Assembly: GCA_947446155.1 (NCBI GenBank)
Contig: CANFFZ010000014.1
Coordinates: forward strand, 1-26,819
Reading direction: 5' to 3'
Origin: Chloroflexota bacterium
GTDB taxonomy: Bacteria; Chloroflexota; Dehalococcoidia; UBA2979
DNA: 26,819 nt
A program made the position numbers and the translations under genes. Numbering within the stretch: the stretch's first letter is position 1; each line of letters opens with the position of its first letter. Positions 15,613 to 22,246 of the stretch are shown here, piece by piece. Below the pieces are notes generated by a model. The model was not told the origin of the DNA. It ran no database searches and saw only the letters and a program-made list of their open reading frames with translations.

Positions 15613-16644
15613 ATGCGTAGTTCAGCACGCCGGACGACTGCAATCCTTGGCACGGCGGTGGCAGCGTTCGCGCTCCTCCTGACCGCATGCGGCACCGACG
15701 AGACTGCAGCGCCCACGGCGACGGCCTCGGCCCAGAACACAGCCACGGCCGCTGCCACGCAGGCCGCGGCGGCCGGTGTCACCGTCACCGACCTCATGGG
15801 CCGCAAGGTCACGGTCGCGAAGACCCCGACGAAGATCGTGACCACCAGCCCGTCCGCTCTCGAAATGCTCTACGCCGCTGGCGGCACCGCCATCGCGCGG
15901 TCGAGCACGGCGGCCGCGCCCGGGATCGACACCAGCAAAATGACGGACATCGGCTCGGCCTACCAGCCGAACTTCGAGGCCATCCTGAAGTTGCAGCCAG
16001 ACCTCGTGGTCGCGGACGCGTCCGCGCAGGCTCCGCTTGCCGGGCAGTTCGAGGCGCAGCTGAAGGGCGTGCCGGTCGTCTTCGTGGGCGCGGTGAAGTA
16101 CGCCGACGTCGCGACCTCGATTCGGATGCTCGGCCTCGTGACCGGCACCGCGGAGAAGGCGAAGACTTCCGCCGACGCGATCGACGCGACCGCCAAGCAG
16201 GTGGGCGACGCCGTGAAGGGCAAGACCGCGACGAAGACACTTGTCGTGGTCGCAGGCCGCGATGGCCAGTTGTCCGCAGCGCTGAACGACTCGTTCATCG
16301 GCGACATGGTCAAGATCGCCGGAGCGCAGAACATCGCGGCGGAGTTGAAGCAGTCCGGCCAGGTGCCGGGGTACGCGACGATCTCGCTGGAGACGGCGTT
16401 CAAGGACAACCCGGACGTACTGCTGGTGATCGTCCCCGGGAATACGCCGGGTCCCTCGATCAGCAGCATCGTCGCGCGCACGTTCCCCACCCTGAACGCG
16501 GTGAAGAACAAGCGAGTCCACGAGATCAGTCTCGATTTCTTCCTGCAGGCACCCGGGCCTCGTGCGGCCGATGGCTTGAAGGAACTCGTGACGTTCATCC
16601 AGCCTGACGTGAAACTCGGCGCTGCGGTCGCCCCCGGCTACTAG
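15613..16644 (+). CDS. Iron-chelate/corrinoid ABC transporter substrate-binding lipoprotein (FecB/BtuF type)
   Basis: 343 residues. The signal peptide ends in a good lipobox (FALLLTAC, Cys26), followed by an Ala/Thr-rich linker to about residue 58. The periplasmic-binding fold of the FecB type follows: VTVTDLMGRKVTV, then IVTTSPSALEMLYAAGG, NFEAILKLQPDLVV and VPVVFVGAVKYADV. ATG 15613 is chosen for the signal peptide start and the GAAGGGA at 15597-15603. The ligand (siderophore, haem or B12) cannot be read from the sequence. The permease and ATPase genes follow, but a strong terminator-like hairpin lies between this gene and the permease, so the binding protein is probably made in excess. Confidence 0.9.
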   Translation: MRSSARRTTAILGTAVAAFALLLTACGTDETAAPTATASAQNTATAAATQAAAAGVTVTDLMGRKVTVAKTPTKIVTTSPSALEMLYAAGGTAIARSSTAAAPGIDTSKMTDIGSAYQPNFEAILKLQPDLVVADASAQAPLAGQFEAQLKGVPVVFVGAVKYADVATSIRMLGLVTGTAEKAKTSADAIDATAKQVGDAVKGKTATKTLVVVAGRDGQLSAALNDSFIGDMVKIAGAQNIAAELKQSGQVPGYATISLETAFKDNPDVLLVIVPGNTPGPSISSIVARTFPTLNAVKNKRVHEISLDFFLQAPGPRAADGLKELVTFIQPDVKLGAAVAPGY

Positions 16645-16664
16645 CCGAGGCGTCTTCGTCGTCG

Positions 16665-16703
16665 AGCCGGGCCGGAGCGATGTCGCCCCGGCCCGGCTGT
16701 TTT
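16665..16703 (+). terminator. Intrinsic terminator or attenuating hairpin between binding protein and permease
   Basis: An 11-bp perfect GC-rich stem (AGCCGGGCCGG at 16665-16675 with CCGGCCCGGCT at 16688-16698) is capped by a further 4-bp stem (GCGA/TCGC) and followed by GTTTTCCC. It lies 20 bp after the stop at 16644 and 27 bp before the permease ATG. It probably ends most transcripts after the binding-protein gene. Confidence 0.7.
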
Positions 16704-16730
16704 CCCGGCCTGACCGCCTAGACTTCGCCT

Positions 16731-17735
16731 ATGTCCCTCACCGCAGCGATACCCGACCGCCGAGTCCGTGCCACCGCCGCGGTCGTGGTCGCGGCGGTGC
16801 TGGTTGTCCTCTCGGTGGTGTTTGCCTGCGCGGTGGGCGCGGTGCATATCCCCCCGGGCGATGTCATCGATGGCCTGTTCGACCGCTCCGACCCGGTGAC
16901 GCGACAGATCGTGTGGCAGATCCGCTTCCCGAGGGCGCTAGTCGCGGCTCTGGTGGGTGCGAACCTCGGCATTGCGGGCGTCCTACTGCAGGGGATCACG
17001 CGCAACCCGCTGGGCGATCCGCACATCCTCGGCTTCTCCGCGGGCGCGGGCGTCGCCGCTGTCGGCCTGCTGCGCATTGCACCCGAGGTGCCCCTGGCGC
17101 TGGTCCCGGCGGCGGCATTCGGCGGCGCGCTTGCCTCGGCGGCGCTCGTCTATGCGCTCGCGTGGCGTGGGGGGATCTCGCCGGTGCGGTTCGCGCTCGC
17201 GGGTGTCGCCGTCGCGGCGCTGTTCACCGCGCTCTCGACGGCGCTGATCGCCACTTCGAAGTTGTTCACGCAGGCCGCGCTGGCATTCCTCGCTGGGGGG
17301 CTCTACCAGCGAGGCTGGGAACACGTCCACCAGGTCTGGCCGTACACGCTTGTTGGTGGGGTGATCGCGCTCATCGTGGCGGACTCGCTCAACGTGCTCG
17401 CGCTGGGCGATGACGTGGCGCGTGGCCTCGGGATGCGCGTCGAGCGCACGAGGGCGCTGCTCGCGGCGCTGGCGGCGGTGCTCACGGGCGCCGCGGTCGC
17501 CGTCGCTGGCCTCGTCGCGTTCGTTGGCCTCGTCGTACCCCACATCGCGCGGTTGCTGGTGGGGAGCGATCAGCGCGTCGTGCTGCCGCTCTCGGCCCTG
17601 CTGGGGGCGCTGCTGCTCGTGCTGTCAGACTCGGTCGCGAGGGTGGTGGTAGCGCCCGGCGAGATCCCGGTGGGCATCATCACGGCGATCGTGGGTGCCC
17701 CAGTGCTGCTGATCCTGCTCCGGACGCGCACGTGA
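16731..17735 (+). CDS. Iron-chelate/corrinoid ABC transporter permease, FecCD/BtuC family
   Basis: 334 residues, about ten helices. The FecCD signature is clear: GVLLQGITRNPLGDPHILGF, then SAGAGVAAVG. The C-terminal blocks VAVAGLVAFVGLVVPHIARL and GEIPVGIITAIVGAPVLLIL are both present. ATG 16731 has no convincing Shine-Dalgarno, and a short leader from readthrough of the upstream hairpin is likely. Its stop overlaps the ATPase GTG by four bases (GTGA). It differs clearly from the FecCD protein at 6434-7525, so the two are separate systems rather than a recent duplication. Confidence 0.9.
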   Translation: MSLTAAIPDRRVRATAAVVVAAVLVVLSVVFACAVGAVHIPPGDVIDGLFDRSDPVTRQIVWQIRFPRALVAALVGANLGIAGVLLQGITRNPLGDPHILGFSAGAGVAAVGLLRIAPEVPLALVPAAAFGGALASAALVYALAWRGGISPVRFALAGVAVAALFTALSTALIATSKLFTQAALAFLAGGLYQRGWEHVHQVWPYTLVGGVIALIVADSLNVLALGDDVARGLGMRVERTRALLAALAAVLTGAAVAVAGLVAFVGLVVPHIARLLVGSDQRVVLPLSALLGALLLVLSDSVARVVVAPGEIPVGIITAIVGAPVLLILLRTRT

Positions 17736-18523
17736 TCGAGGGCACGCCGCTACTCGAGGTGCGCGACCTGCGCCATGCCTTCGGGGGTACGCCGGTGCTG
17801 CGCGGCGCCTCGATCGCGCTGCACGCCGGTGAGATGACGGCGATCATCGGGCCGAACGGGTCCGGGAAGTCGACGCTGCTGCGGATCGCCGGACGCCTCC
17901 TCAAGCCGCAGGCCGGGGAGGCGCGCTTCGACGGCCACAACGCTTGGTCGATCCCACCTCGGGAATTCGCCCGGCGTGTAGCCTTCCTTCCCCAGGCACC
18001 AGAGGCCCCTGCCGACCTCGCAGTAGGCGAGCTCGTCGCACGCGGTCGCCACCCGCATCGCGGCCTGCTTGGCGCGTCGAGTGCCCGCGATCGCGAGGCC
18101 ATCGAGCGCGCCCTCACGCTGGCCGGCGTCGAAGGGTTGCGGTACCGCACGGTGGCGACGCTCTCGGGTGGTGAGCGGCAGCGAGCGTGGGTCGCCCTCG
18201 CACTGGCTCAGGAGCCGGATGTGCTGCTCCTGGATGAGCCGACGACCTACCTCGATATCGGCCACCAGGTCGAACTGCTCTCGCTGCTGAGGCGGCTGAA
18301 CGAAGAGCAGGGCCTCACCGTGCTGATGGTGATGCACGACCTCCCGCAGGCCGCGCATTACGCGCGCCGGCTCGTCGCCATTCGTGCTGGCGAAGTCGTG
18401 GCTGACGGCTCACCTGCCGAAGTCCTGACAGAGGCGCAAGTGGAAGCAGTGTTCGGGGTGGCGGTGCGCGTCTATCTGGACCCCGAGTCCGGTGTGCCAG
18501 TGGTGGCGCCGGTCGGCCGCTAG
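17732..18523 (+). CDS. ABC transporter ATP-binding protein, FecE/BtuD family
   Basis: 263-residue ATPase completing the importer that begins at 15613. Walker A is GPNGSGKST, the signature is LSGGERQRAWVALA, Walker B is LLLLDEPTTYLD, and the family motif DIGHQVELLSLLRRLNEE is followed by MVMHDLPQAAHYA. It starts with GTG 17732 within the permease stop. The DEPTTYLDIxHQ pattern is usual for ferric-siderophore ATPases, which favours iron over B12 but does not prove it. Confidence 0.92.
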   Translation: MIEGTPLLEVRDLRHAFGGTPVLRGASIALHAGEMTAIIGPNGSGKSTLLRIAGRLLKPQAGEARFDGHNAWSIPPREFARRVAFLPQAPEAPADLAVGELVARGRHPHRGLLGASSARDREAIERALTLAGVEGLRYRTVATLSGGERQRAWVALALAQEPDVLLLDEPTTYLDIGHQVELLSLLRRLNEEQGLTVLMVMHDLPQAAHYARRLVAIRAGEVVADGSPAEVLTEAQVEAVFGVAVRVYLDPESGVPVVAPVGR

Positions 18524-18726
18524 TTGGTGGGTTGAGCGCGCAAGCACTAGTAAGAGCACTCTTCGTATGCCCCTACTTTCTTCGCCCACGGCGCAACGTA
18601 GGACGGACGTTCCCAGAAAATTGTTGAGACTTGCTCCTGAGATTCGATACACCTAATCTCAGAATCAAGGTTAGACTGGCCTTGATCGAAGGTCGGCGAT
18701 GCCGCGCACCGAGATGTGATCTCTCC
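18524..18726 (+). promoter_or_regulatory. Regulatory region of the FTR1 operon with three dyads
   Basis: Three separate inverted repeats precede the FTR1 ATG. (1) CTGAGATT (18637-18644) faces AATCTCAG (18655-18662). (2) ATCAAGG (18664-18670) faces CCTTGAT (18680-18686) around TTAGACTGG; the central 19 bp match about 12 positions of the DtxR/IdeR-type iron box TTAGGTTAGSCTAACCTAA. (3) GAGAT-GTG-ATCTC spans 18711-18723, just before the ATG. TTGAGA (18624-18629) and GATACA (18646-18651), 16 bp apart, are a possible promoter, with dyad 1 over its -10. The arrangement suggests iron-dependent repression. Confidence 0.5.
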
Positions 18727-19584
18727 ATGTTGTTCTCCTTCCTCGTCACCGTCCGCGAAGGCGTCGAGATCTCCCTCGTGGTCGCGATCGTGCTCGGCTA
18801 CCTCGCGAGGACCGGTAACCGCCAGCACTTCCGTCCCATCTGGATTGGCGTCGGCGCCGCCGCTGCCGTCGCGGTCGCCTTTGGCGCCGTCCTTCACTTC
18901 ACCGCCTCTGGACTCTCCGGTGCCGCCCTCGAGGCCTTCGAGGGCCTGACGATGCTTAGCGCGGTCATCGTCCTTACGTGGATGGTGTTCTGGATGCGGA
19001 AGCAGTCGGCGAGCCTCGGCCGTGCGCTTCGCGAGGAAGTCGATGCGGCCGTCGCAGGCGGATCGCTGGTCGCGCTGGTAGGTCTCGCGTTCTCCGTCGT
19101 GATCCGCGAGGGGTTCGAAACGGTGCTCTTCTTATTCGCCGGTTCGACGGCTGCCCGTTCGGATGCGGCGGTGGGATTCCTCGGTGGCGGCGTCCTCGGG
19201 TTCGCTGTCGCCGGCGTCGTGGGATACGTGGTCTATCGCGGCGCACACCGCCTGCCGCTGAAGCAGTTCTTCGCGGTGTCTGGGATCGTTGTTGTGGTGC
19301 TGGCGGCTGGTCTGCTCTCGAATGGGCTCGCTGAACTGATGGAGTCAGGGCTCATCCCGCGCCTCGGGCCGCGTCCCTGGGACACCGATGGCCTGATCCC
19401 GGCGGCGAGTGTCCTCGGCCGGTTCCTACACACGCTGGTCGGGTATGACCCGGCTCCGACTGTCGGGCAAGTCGTTGCCTACTTCGGTTACGTCTTCTCC
19501 TGCCTCTGGGTGCTGCTCTTCGTGGGTCAGGACCAATCCACCGCGGCGCCTCGTTGGCCCGAGCGGACTCGCGTCTCGAACTAG
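18727..19584 (+). CDS. FTR1-family high-affinity iron permease (EfeU-like)
   Basis: 285-residue membrane protein, about seven helices. Both REGxE motifs that define FTR1/EfeU iron permeases are present: REGVE (residues 10-14) and REGFE near residue 129. ATG 18727 gives the typical start MLFSFLVTVREGVE; a longer frame from 18631 adds sequence unlike the family. There is no clear Shine-Dalgarno, and a GAGAT/ATCTC palindrome lies directly before the start. It imports iron, likely with oxidation or delivery by the cupredoxin lipoprotein encoded 41 bp downstream. Homologues of EfeB and of the M75 part of EfeO are not seen here. Confidence 0.92.
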   Translation: MLFSFLVTVREGVEISLVVAIVLGYLARTGNRQHFRPIWIGVGAAAAVAVAFGAVLHFTASGLSGAALEAFEGLTMLSAVIVLTWMVFWMRKQSASLGRALREEVDAAVAGGSLVALVGLAFSVVIREGFETVLFLFAGSTAARSDAAVGFLGGGVLGFAVAGVVGYVVYRGAHRLPLKQFFAVSGIVVVVLAAGLLSNGLAELMESGLIPRLGPRPWDTDGLIPAASVLGRFLHTLVGYDPAPTVGQVVAYFGYVFSCLWVLLFVGQDQSTAAPRWPERTRVSN

Positions 19585-19625
19585 TCCCGTGAGCCAGCGC
19601 CTGGTTGGGCCCGGAAGGAATCATC

Positions 19626-20390
19626 ATGTCTGCGCAACTCGTCCGATGGAATGCACAGGGTGTGCTGGCCTTGGCCGCTGGAGCTGCGCTCATCCTCGGA
19701 TGCGCGAGCGGCAAGGGTGAACGGCGCACCATCGCCATCAGTGCGAACAGCGAGGCCTGCACGCCAGCGCGCATCGAAGTGAAGTCGGGCGAACGCGTCG
19801 CGTTCGAGGTGAAGAACGAGTCCACCGACGACCGCGAGTTTGAGGGCATCGACGGGACCAAGATCGACGAGGTGCTCGTCCCGGCGGGCCGCACACGCAC
19901 GATTAACTACACCGTGCAAGAGTCGACGACCCCACTCAAAGTGAAGTGTTACATCCCGGGCGGCCCGACGACCCTGATTGAGCTCGTCGTTACCGGCAAG
20001 GTGGAGGCGACGGGTGGTAAGGATGTCAACGACGAAGGAGAGCGCGCCTTCAAGACCAAGAGATCCCCGAAGGCAACGGTGAATGTCCGGCTCGACTCCT
20101 TTTCCGTGAAGCCGGACCAGGCATCGGTCGCGGCCGGCCCGATCAAGTTCGTCGCCACGAACGACCACGCGAAGGACATCCACGAACTCGCGGTGCTACG
20201 CGTCCGCGAGGACGGCTCCCTCCAGAACACCGGCGAGATCGAGGACATCGATCCGCGGAAGTCGGGCGAGGTCGTCCTTGACCTCCCTAAGGGGAAGTAC
20301 CAGCTGGCCTGTCTCATTACCCCCGGCGAGGCGGGCAGCACCGTCCACCACTACAAGACGGGGATGCGCGTGGACTTCGAAGTCCGCTGA
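19626..20390 (+). CDS. Cupredoxin-domain lipoprotein (EfeO N-domain/P19-like role), two domains
   Basis: 254 residues. The signal peptide ends in the lipobox LILGC (Cys26). Domain 1 (about 36-124) resembles the cupredoxin part of EfeO: EACTPARIEVKSGERVAFEV, then REFEGIDGTKIDEVLVPAGR, with Cys45 and Cys108. Domain 2 (about 148-254) keeps a type-1 copper ligand set: His186 (DIHEL), Cys229 (YQLACL), His242 and Met247 (HHYKTGM). The Cys-to-His loop is longer than usual. ATG 19626 follows GGAAGGA (19613-19619). Lying next to FTR1, it probably binds iron and/or oxidises Fe(II) at the cell surface and hands it to the permease. The M75 peptidase-like domain of EfeO is absent. Confidence 0.85.
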   Translation: MSAQLVRWNAQGVLALAAGAALILGCASGKGERRTIAISANSEACTPARIEVKSGERVAFEVKNESTDDREFEGIDGTKIDEVLVPAGRTRTINYTVQESTTPLKVKCYIPGGPTTLIELVVTGKVEATGGKDVNDEGERAFKTKRSPKATVNVRLDSFSVKPDQASVAAGPIKFVATNDHAKDIHELAVLRVREDGSLQNTGEIEDIDPRKSGEVVLDLPKGKYQLACLITPGEAGSTVHHYKTGMRVDFEVR

Positions 20391-20411
20391 GCACCGGTCG
20401 CCGATTCTGAC

Positions 20412-20430
20412 GCGGTCTTCGTGAAGCCGC
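20412..20430 (+). terminator. Weak hairpin after the FTR1-cupredoxin operon
   Basis: GCGG-t-CTT pairs with AAG-CCGC around a CGTG loop, 21 bp after the cupredoxin stop. No T-tract follows, so it is only a possible terminator. Confidence 0.3.
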
Positions 20431-20444
20431 CGGCCTCCCCGCGA

Positions 20445-20450
20445 TACGAT
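20445..20450 (+). promoter_or_regulatory. Candidate -10 element of the tRNA-Arg gene
   Basis: TACGAT (20445-20450) lies 8 bp before the first base of the mature tRNA. A matching -35 is not obvious. Confidence 0.3.
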
Positions 20451-20458
20451 GCGTCTAC

Positions 20459-20534
20459 GCCTTCGTAGCTCAGGGGATAGAGCAGCGGCCTTCTAATCCG
20501 CCGGTCGGATGTTCGAATCATCCCGGGGGCACCA
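20459..20534 (+). tRNA. tRNA-Arg (anticodon UCU)
   Basis: A complete 76-nt cloverleaf. The acceptor stem is GCCTTCG/CGGGGGC with two G.U pairs, the D stem is GCTC/GAGC and the anticodon stem is GCGGC/TCCGC. The loop CTTCTAA places the TCT anticodon at 20492-20494, reading AGA. The T arm is GGATG/CATCC with the loop TTCGAAT. Discriminator A and CCA are encoded (20531-20534). The innermost anticodon-stem pair (20489/20497) is a C.U mismatch. Its 3' end is the start of a 100-bp direct repeat. Confidence 0.93.
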
Positions 20535-20620
20535 TTCCGCAGATACGAATCCGGCAATCGGCCGGTCACCGGATCGCCCTCCGGTCCACGGAGCGGGCCA
20601 TTACGGAACAGGGTCGCGCA
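20521..20620 (+). repeat. Direct repeat copy 1 (tRNA 3' end and downstream flank), possible attachment site
   Basis: The 100 bp match 21885-21984 at 89 positions with no gap. The repeat includes the last 14 bases of the tRNA gene. It contains two hairpins: CCGGC/GCCGG (20541-20555), and a bulged 8-bp stem at 20576-20598 that would serve as the tRNA terminator. Similarity does not extend left into the tRNA body, as expected for an attL/attR duplication at a tRNA 3' end. Confidence 0.7.
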
Positions 20621-20660
20621 GACGCCTCAGGAAGATGGCAGATGCGAAAGGCAATCGCGA

Positions 20661-20831
20661 ATGTGTGACCCCGAGCACACCAGCCGCCCTTCACTGAGAG
20701 CGATCTTCTCGAACTGGAACGAGTACGACGCACCGTTTGCGACGAAGGTAGGGCTCGCACTCCGCAACTACTGGATCCGCGTGAGATACGCCCGCGCGTG
20801 CTGTGGCAACAATGGTGAGCCTGGCTGCTGA
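20661..20831 (+). CDS. Small 56-residue protein with C-terminal CCGNNGEPGC motif
   Basis: An ATG at 20661, with AAAGG (20647-20651) 9 nt upstream, opens a 56-residue frame. After a short N-terminus it reads IFSNWNEYDAPFATKVGLAL, then RNYWIRVRYARACCGNNGEP and GC, then TGA. The composition (amphipathic or weakly hydrophobic helix, then a CCGN-x-GEPGC tail with three cysteines) looks like a real small protein and not random frame. I have an impression of similar small proteins ending CCGNxGxPGC in other bacteria but cannot confirm it. The cysteines suggest metal or redox chemistry; function is unknown. It lies inside the segment bounded by the 100-bp repeats. Confidence 0.55.
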   Translation: MCDPEHTSRPSLRAIFSNWNEYDAPFATKVGLALRNYWIRVRYARACCGNNGEPGC

Positions 20832-21044
20832 CAGGCCTGAATCCAGCGCCCAGTTTGGACGCGCACTACCCCCGATGCCCCGCACAAGACTCCGAGCCAC
20901 GGGGTGCAAACCCGCGCTGACGCGCGCCACCGCGATCGCAGGCTCCTCTCTCAACGTAGGAGACGTCCGTGTCGGCGCGACGAGCCCCCTGGCTTTCTCG
21001 TACTGGTTGCCGATCGGCGAGCCGATTCGGACCGAGAAAGCACC

Positions 21045-21719
21045 CTACCTTGCGGCCCGTTGCGAGCGCCTCCTGTGCCTCATCAGGATGAGCCAGACCG
21101 CTCCGATCGTGAGGAGAACGGCCGCTAACGGTGCGGAAATGAATGGGCTCTCGAGAACGGCGATTGTCGGTTTCCCGAAGTAGTGCTTCACGGCGACCAT
21201 CGTCGTCATTGTCCGCAGTATCTCAGACATGGAAAACGACTCGACCTCGCCGACAGCTAGGACATACTTGCCGGCATTGTCTGGGCTCGAAACGACGACG
21301 TCGTAATGTCCTGACGGCACTTCCTGGCGGTACTCCGGCCCCATGAGGTAGCGATCGCCGCCAAACGGTTCGTCGAACGCCGTCCACGCCTCCGCCCCTG
21401 GCAGAACCACCGCCCATGGTTGGCCATCCTTGACGATGGTGAGCGTGTAGTCCTCGGTCACACCGGAGATGGCCGGAACGAGAACGTTTAGATACAACGG
21501 AAACGATGCGTCCGACGCAATGTGGTAGGTGTCAGGCTGGCCTTTGAGCTCAGCGTAGTAGGCCTTCGAAATCGTCGGATCGGTGACATCGATACTGCTC
21601 GTCGCGCGGGGAACGATGGGTTGGTGCGCGGCCACCGGATCCACAAGCACGATCATGCTGATCGCCATCGCGGCGAACGCCAAGATGAGTACCTGGTGGA
21701 TCCGGGTGAGTCGCTTCAC
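21045..21719 (-). CDS. Secreted protein of unknown function with C-terminal membrane anchor
   Basis: 224 residues from GTG 21719, which has GAAGG just upstream on its strand; a longer form from ATG 21770 adds 17 residues. A signal peptide (about 8-30, ending PVAAHQP) leads to an extracytoplasmic beta-rich domain: VTDPTISKAYYAELKGQPDT, then FPLYLNVLVPAIS and GHYDVVVSSPDNAGKYVLAV. A helix follows (about 195-215, APLAAVLLTIGAVWLILMRH) and then a basic tail. Similar AHQP/ISKAYY proteins seem familiar to me as hypotheticals, but I cannot name a family. The mature N-terminal His and the overall plan are compatible with a surface metal- or ligand-binding role; that is speculation. Confidence 0.75.
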   Translation of the reverse strand: MKRLTRIHQVLILAFAAMAISMIVLVDPVAAHQPIVPRATSSIDVTDPTISKAYYAELKGQPDTYHIASDASFPLYLNVLVPAISGVTEDYTLTIVKDGQPWAVVLPGAEAWTAFDEPFGGDRYLMGPEYRQEVPSGHYDVVVSSPDNAGKYVLAVGEVESFSMSEILRTMTTMVAVKHYFGKPTIAVLESPFISAPLAAVLLTIGAVWLILMRHRRRSQRAAR

Positions 21720-21884
21720 TTGGCCTTCACAGAACCGCGCTGCCATGACAGCGGTCGAATCGACTCGCATCCGAGCGAGAGATGCGCCGAAGCGACTCCG
21801 CGCTCTAAACGGTGCGACGCGGCCAGAAACTCAGCGCTGAACCACGCACGCCACATTGCTACGACCACGTCCCAACTATATCGC

Positions 21885-21984
21885 TCCCGAGGGCACCATT
21901 CGGCAGATACGAATCCGGCAGTCTGCCGGTCCCTCGACGGCCCTCCGGTCCACGGAGCGGGCCATGACGGAACAGGGCCGCGCA
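21885..21984 (+). repeat. Direct repeat copy 2 of the tRNA-Arg 3' end, possible attachment site
   Basis: The counterpart of 20521-20620 (11 mismatches, no indels). The first 14 bases reproduce the end of the tRNA gene including CCA, except one G-to-A change, but no tRNA body precedes it. Both hairpins are kept. The first is now CCGGCA-GTC-TGCCGG, and the second gains an extra G-C pair. Confidence 0.7.
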
Positions 21985-21987
21985 AGA

Positions 21988-22087
21988 TTCATAGCCTCAT
22001 TGGCTGTGAAGTGATGGCGACTCCGAATCCGCTCGGGTCGCCAAAACCGTCTCGAAAGAGCCGTCCTCACGGGCGGCTTCTTCGTTT
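21988..22087 (+). ncRNA. Run of three strong hairpins ending in an intrinsic terminator; candidate structured RNA
   Basis: Three stems follow one another with little spacing. H1 is TTCATAGCC/GGCTGTGAA (21988-22010, loop TCATT). H2 is TGGCGAC-t-CCGA/TCGG-GTCGCCA (22015-22043, loop ATCCGC, 11 pairs with one bulge). H3 is GCCGTCC/GGGCGGC (22060-22077, loop TCAC) extended by AG/TT and followed by TTCTTCGTTT, a good terminator. Upstream repeat copy 2 adds two more hairpins. No protein frame spans this block convincingly. It could be the 3' part of a small RNA, or just terminators of a lost gene. Confidence 0.4.
22058..22087 (+). terminator. Intrinsic terminator upstream of xseA
   Basis: A 7-bp stem GCCGTCC/GGGCGGC with a TCAC tetraloop, A-rich before (CGAAAG) and T-rich after (TTCTTCGTTT). 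It would isolate xseA from upstream transcription. Confidence 0.6.
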
Positions 22088-22246
22088 CTGGGGCAATTCG
22101 GAGGGCGCATCAAGGCCACGCGGCTGCGCCGTCGCCTGCGGCGAGCCTTGACCGGCTCTTGTCCTCGCTAGTCCCCCAACCGCACCTCTATCAAACATCC
22201 GCCGTGTCGATCGTCAAGCGCGTAATATCGCGACACCGGAGGTCGT

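Noticed and set aside
20391..20458. Second tRNA or riboswitch upstream of tRNA-Arg
   Set aside because: Only a small hairpin and a -10-like hexamer are visible.
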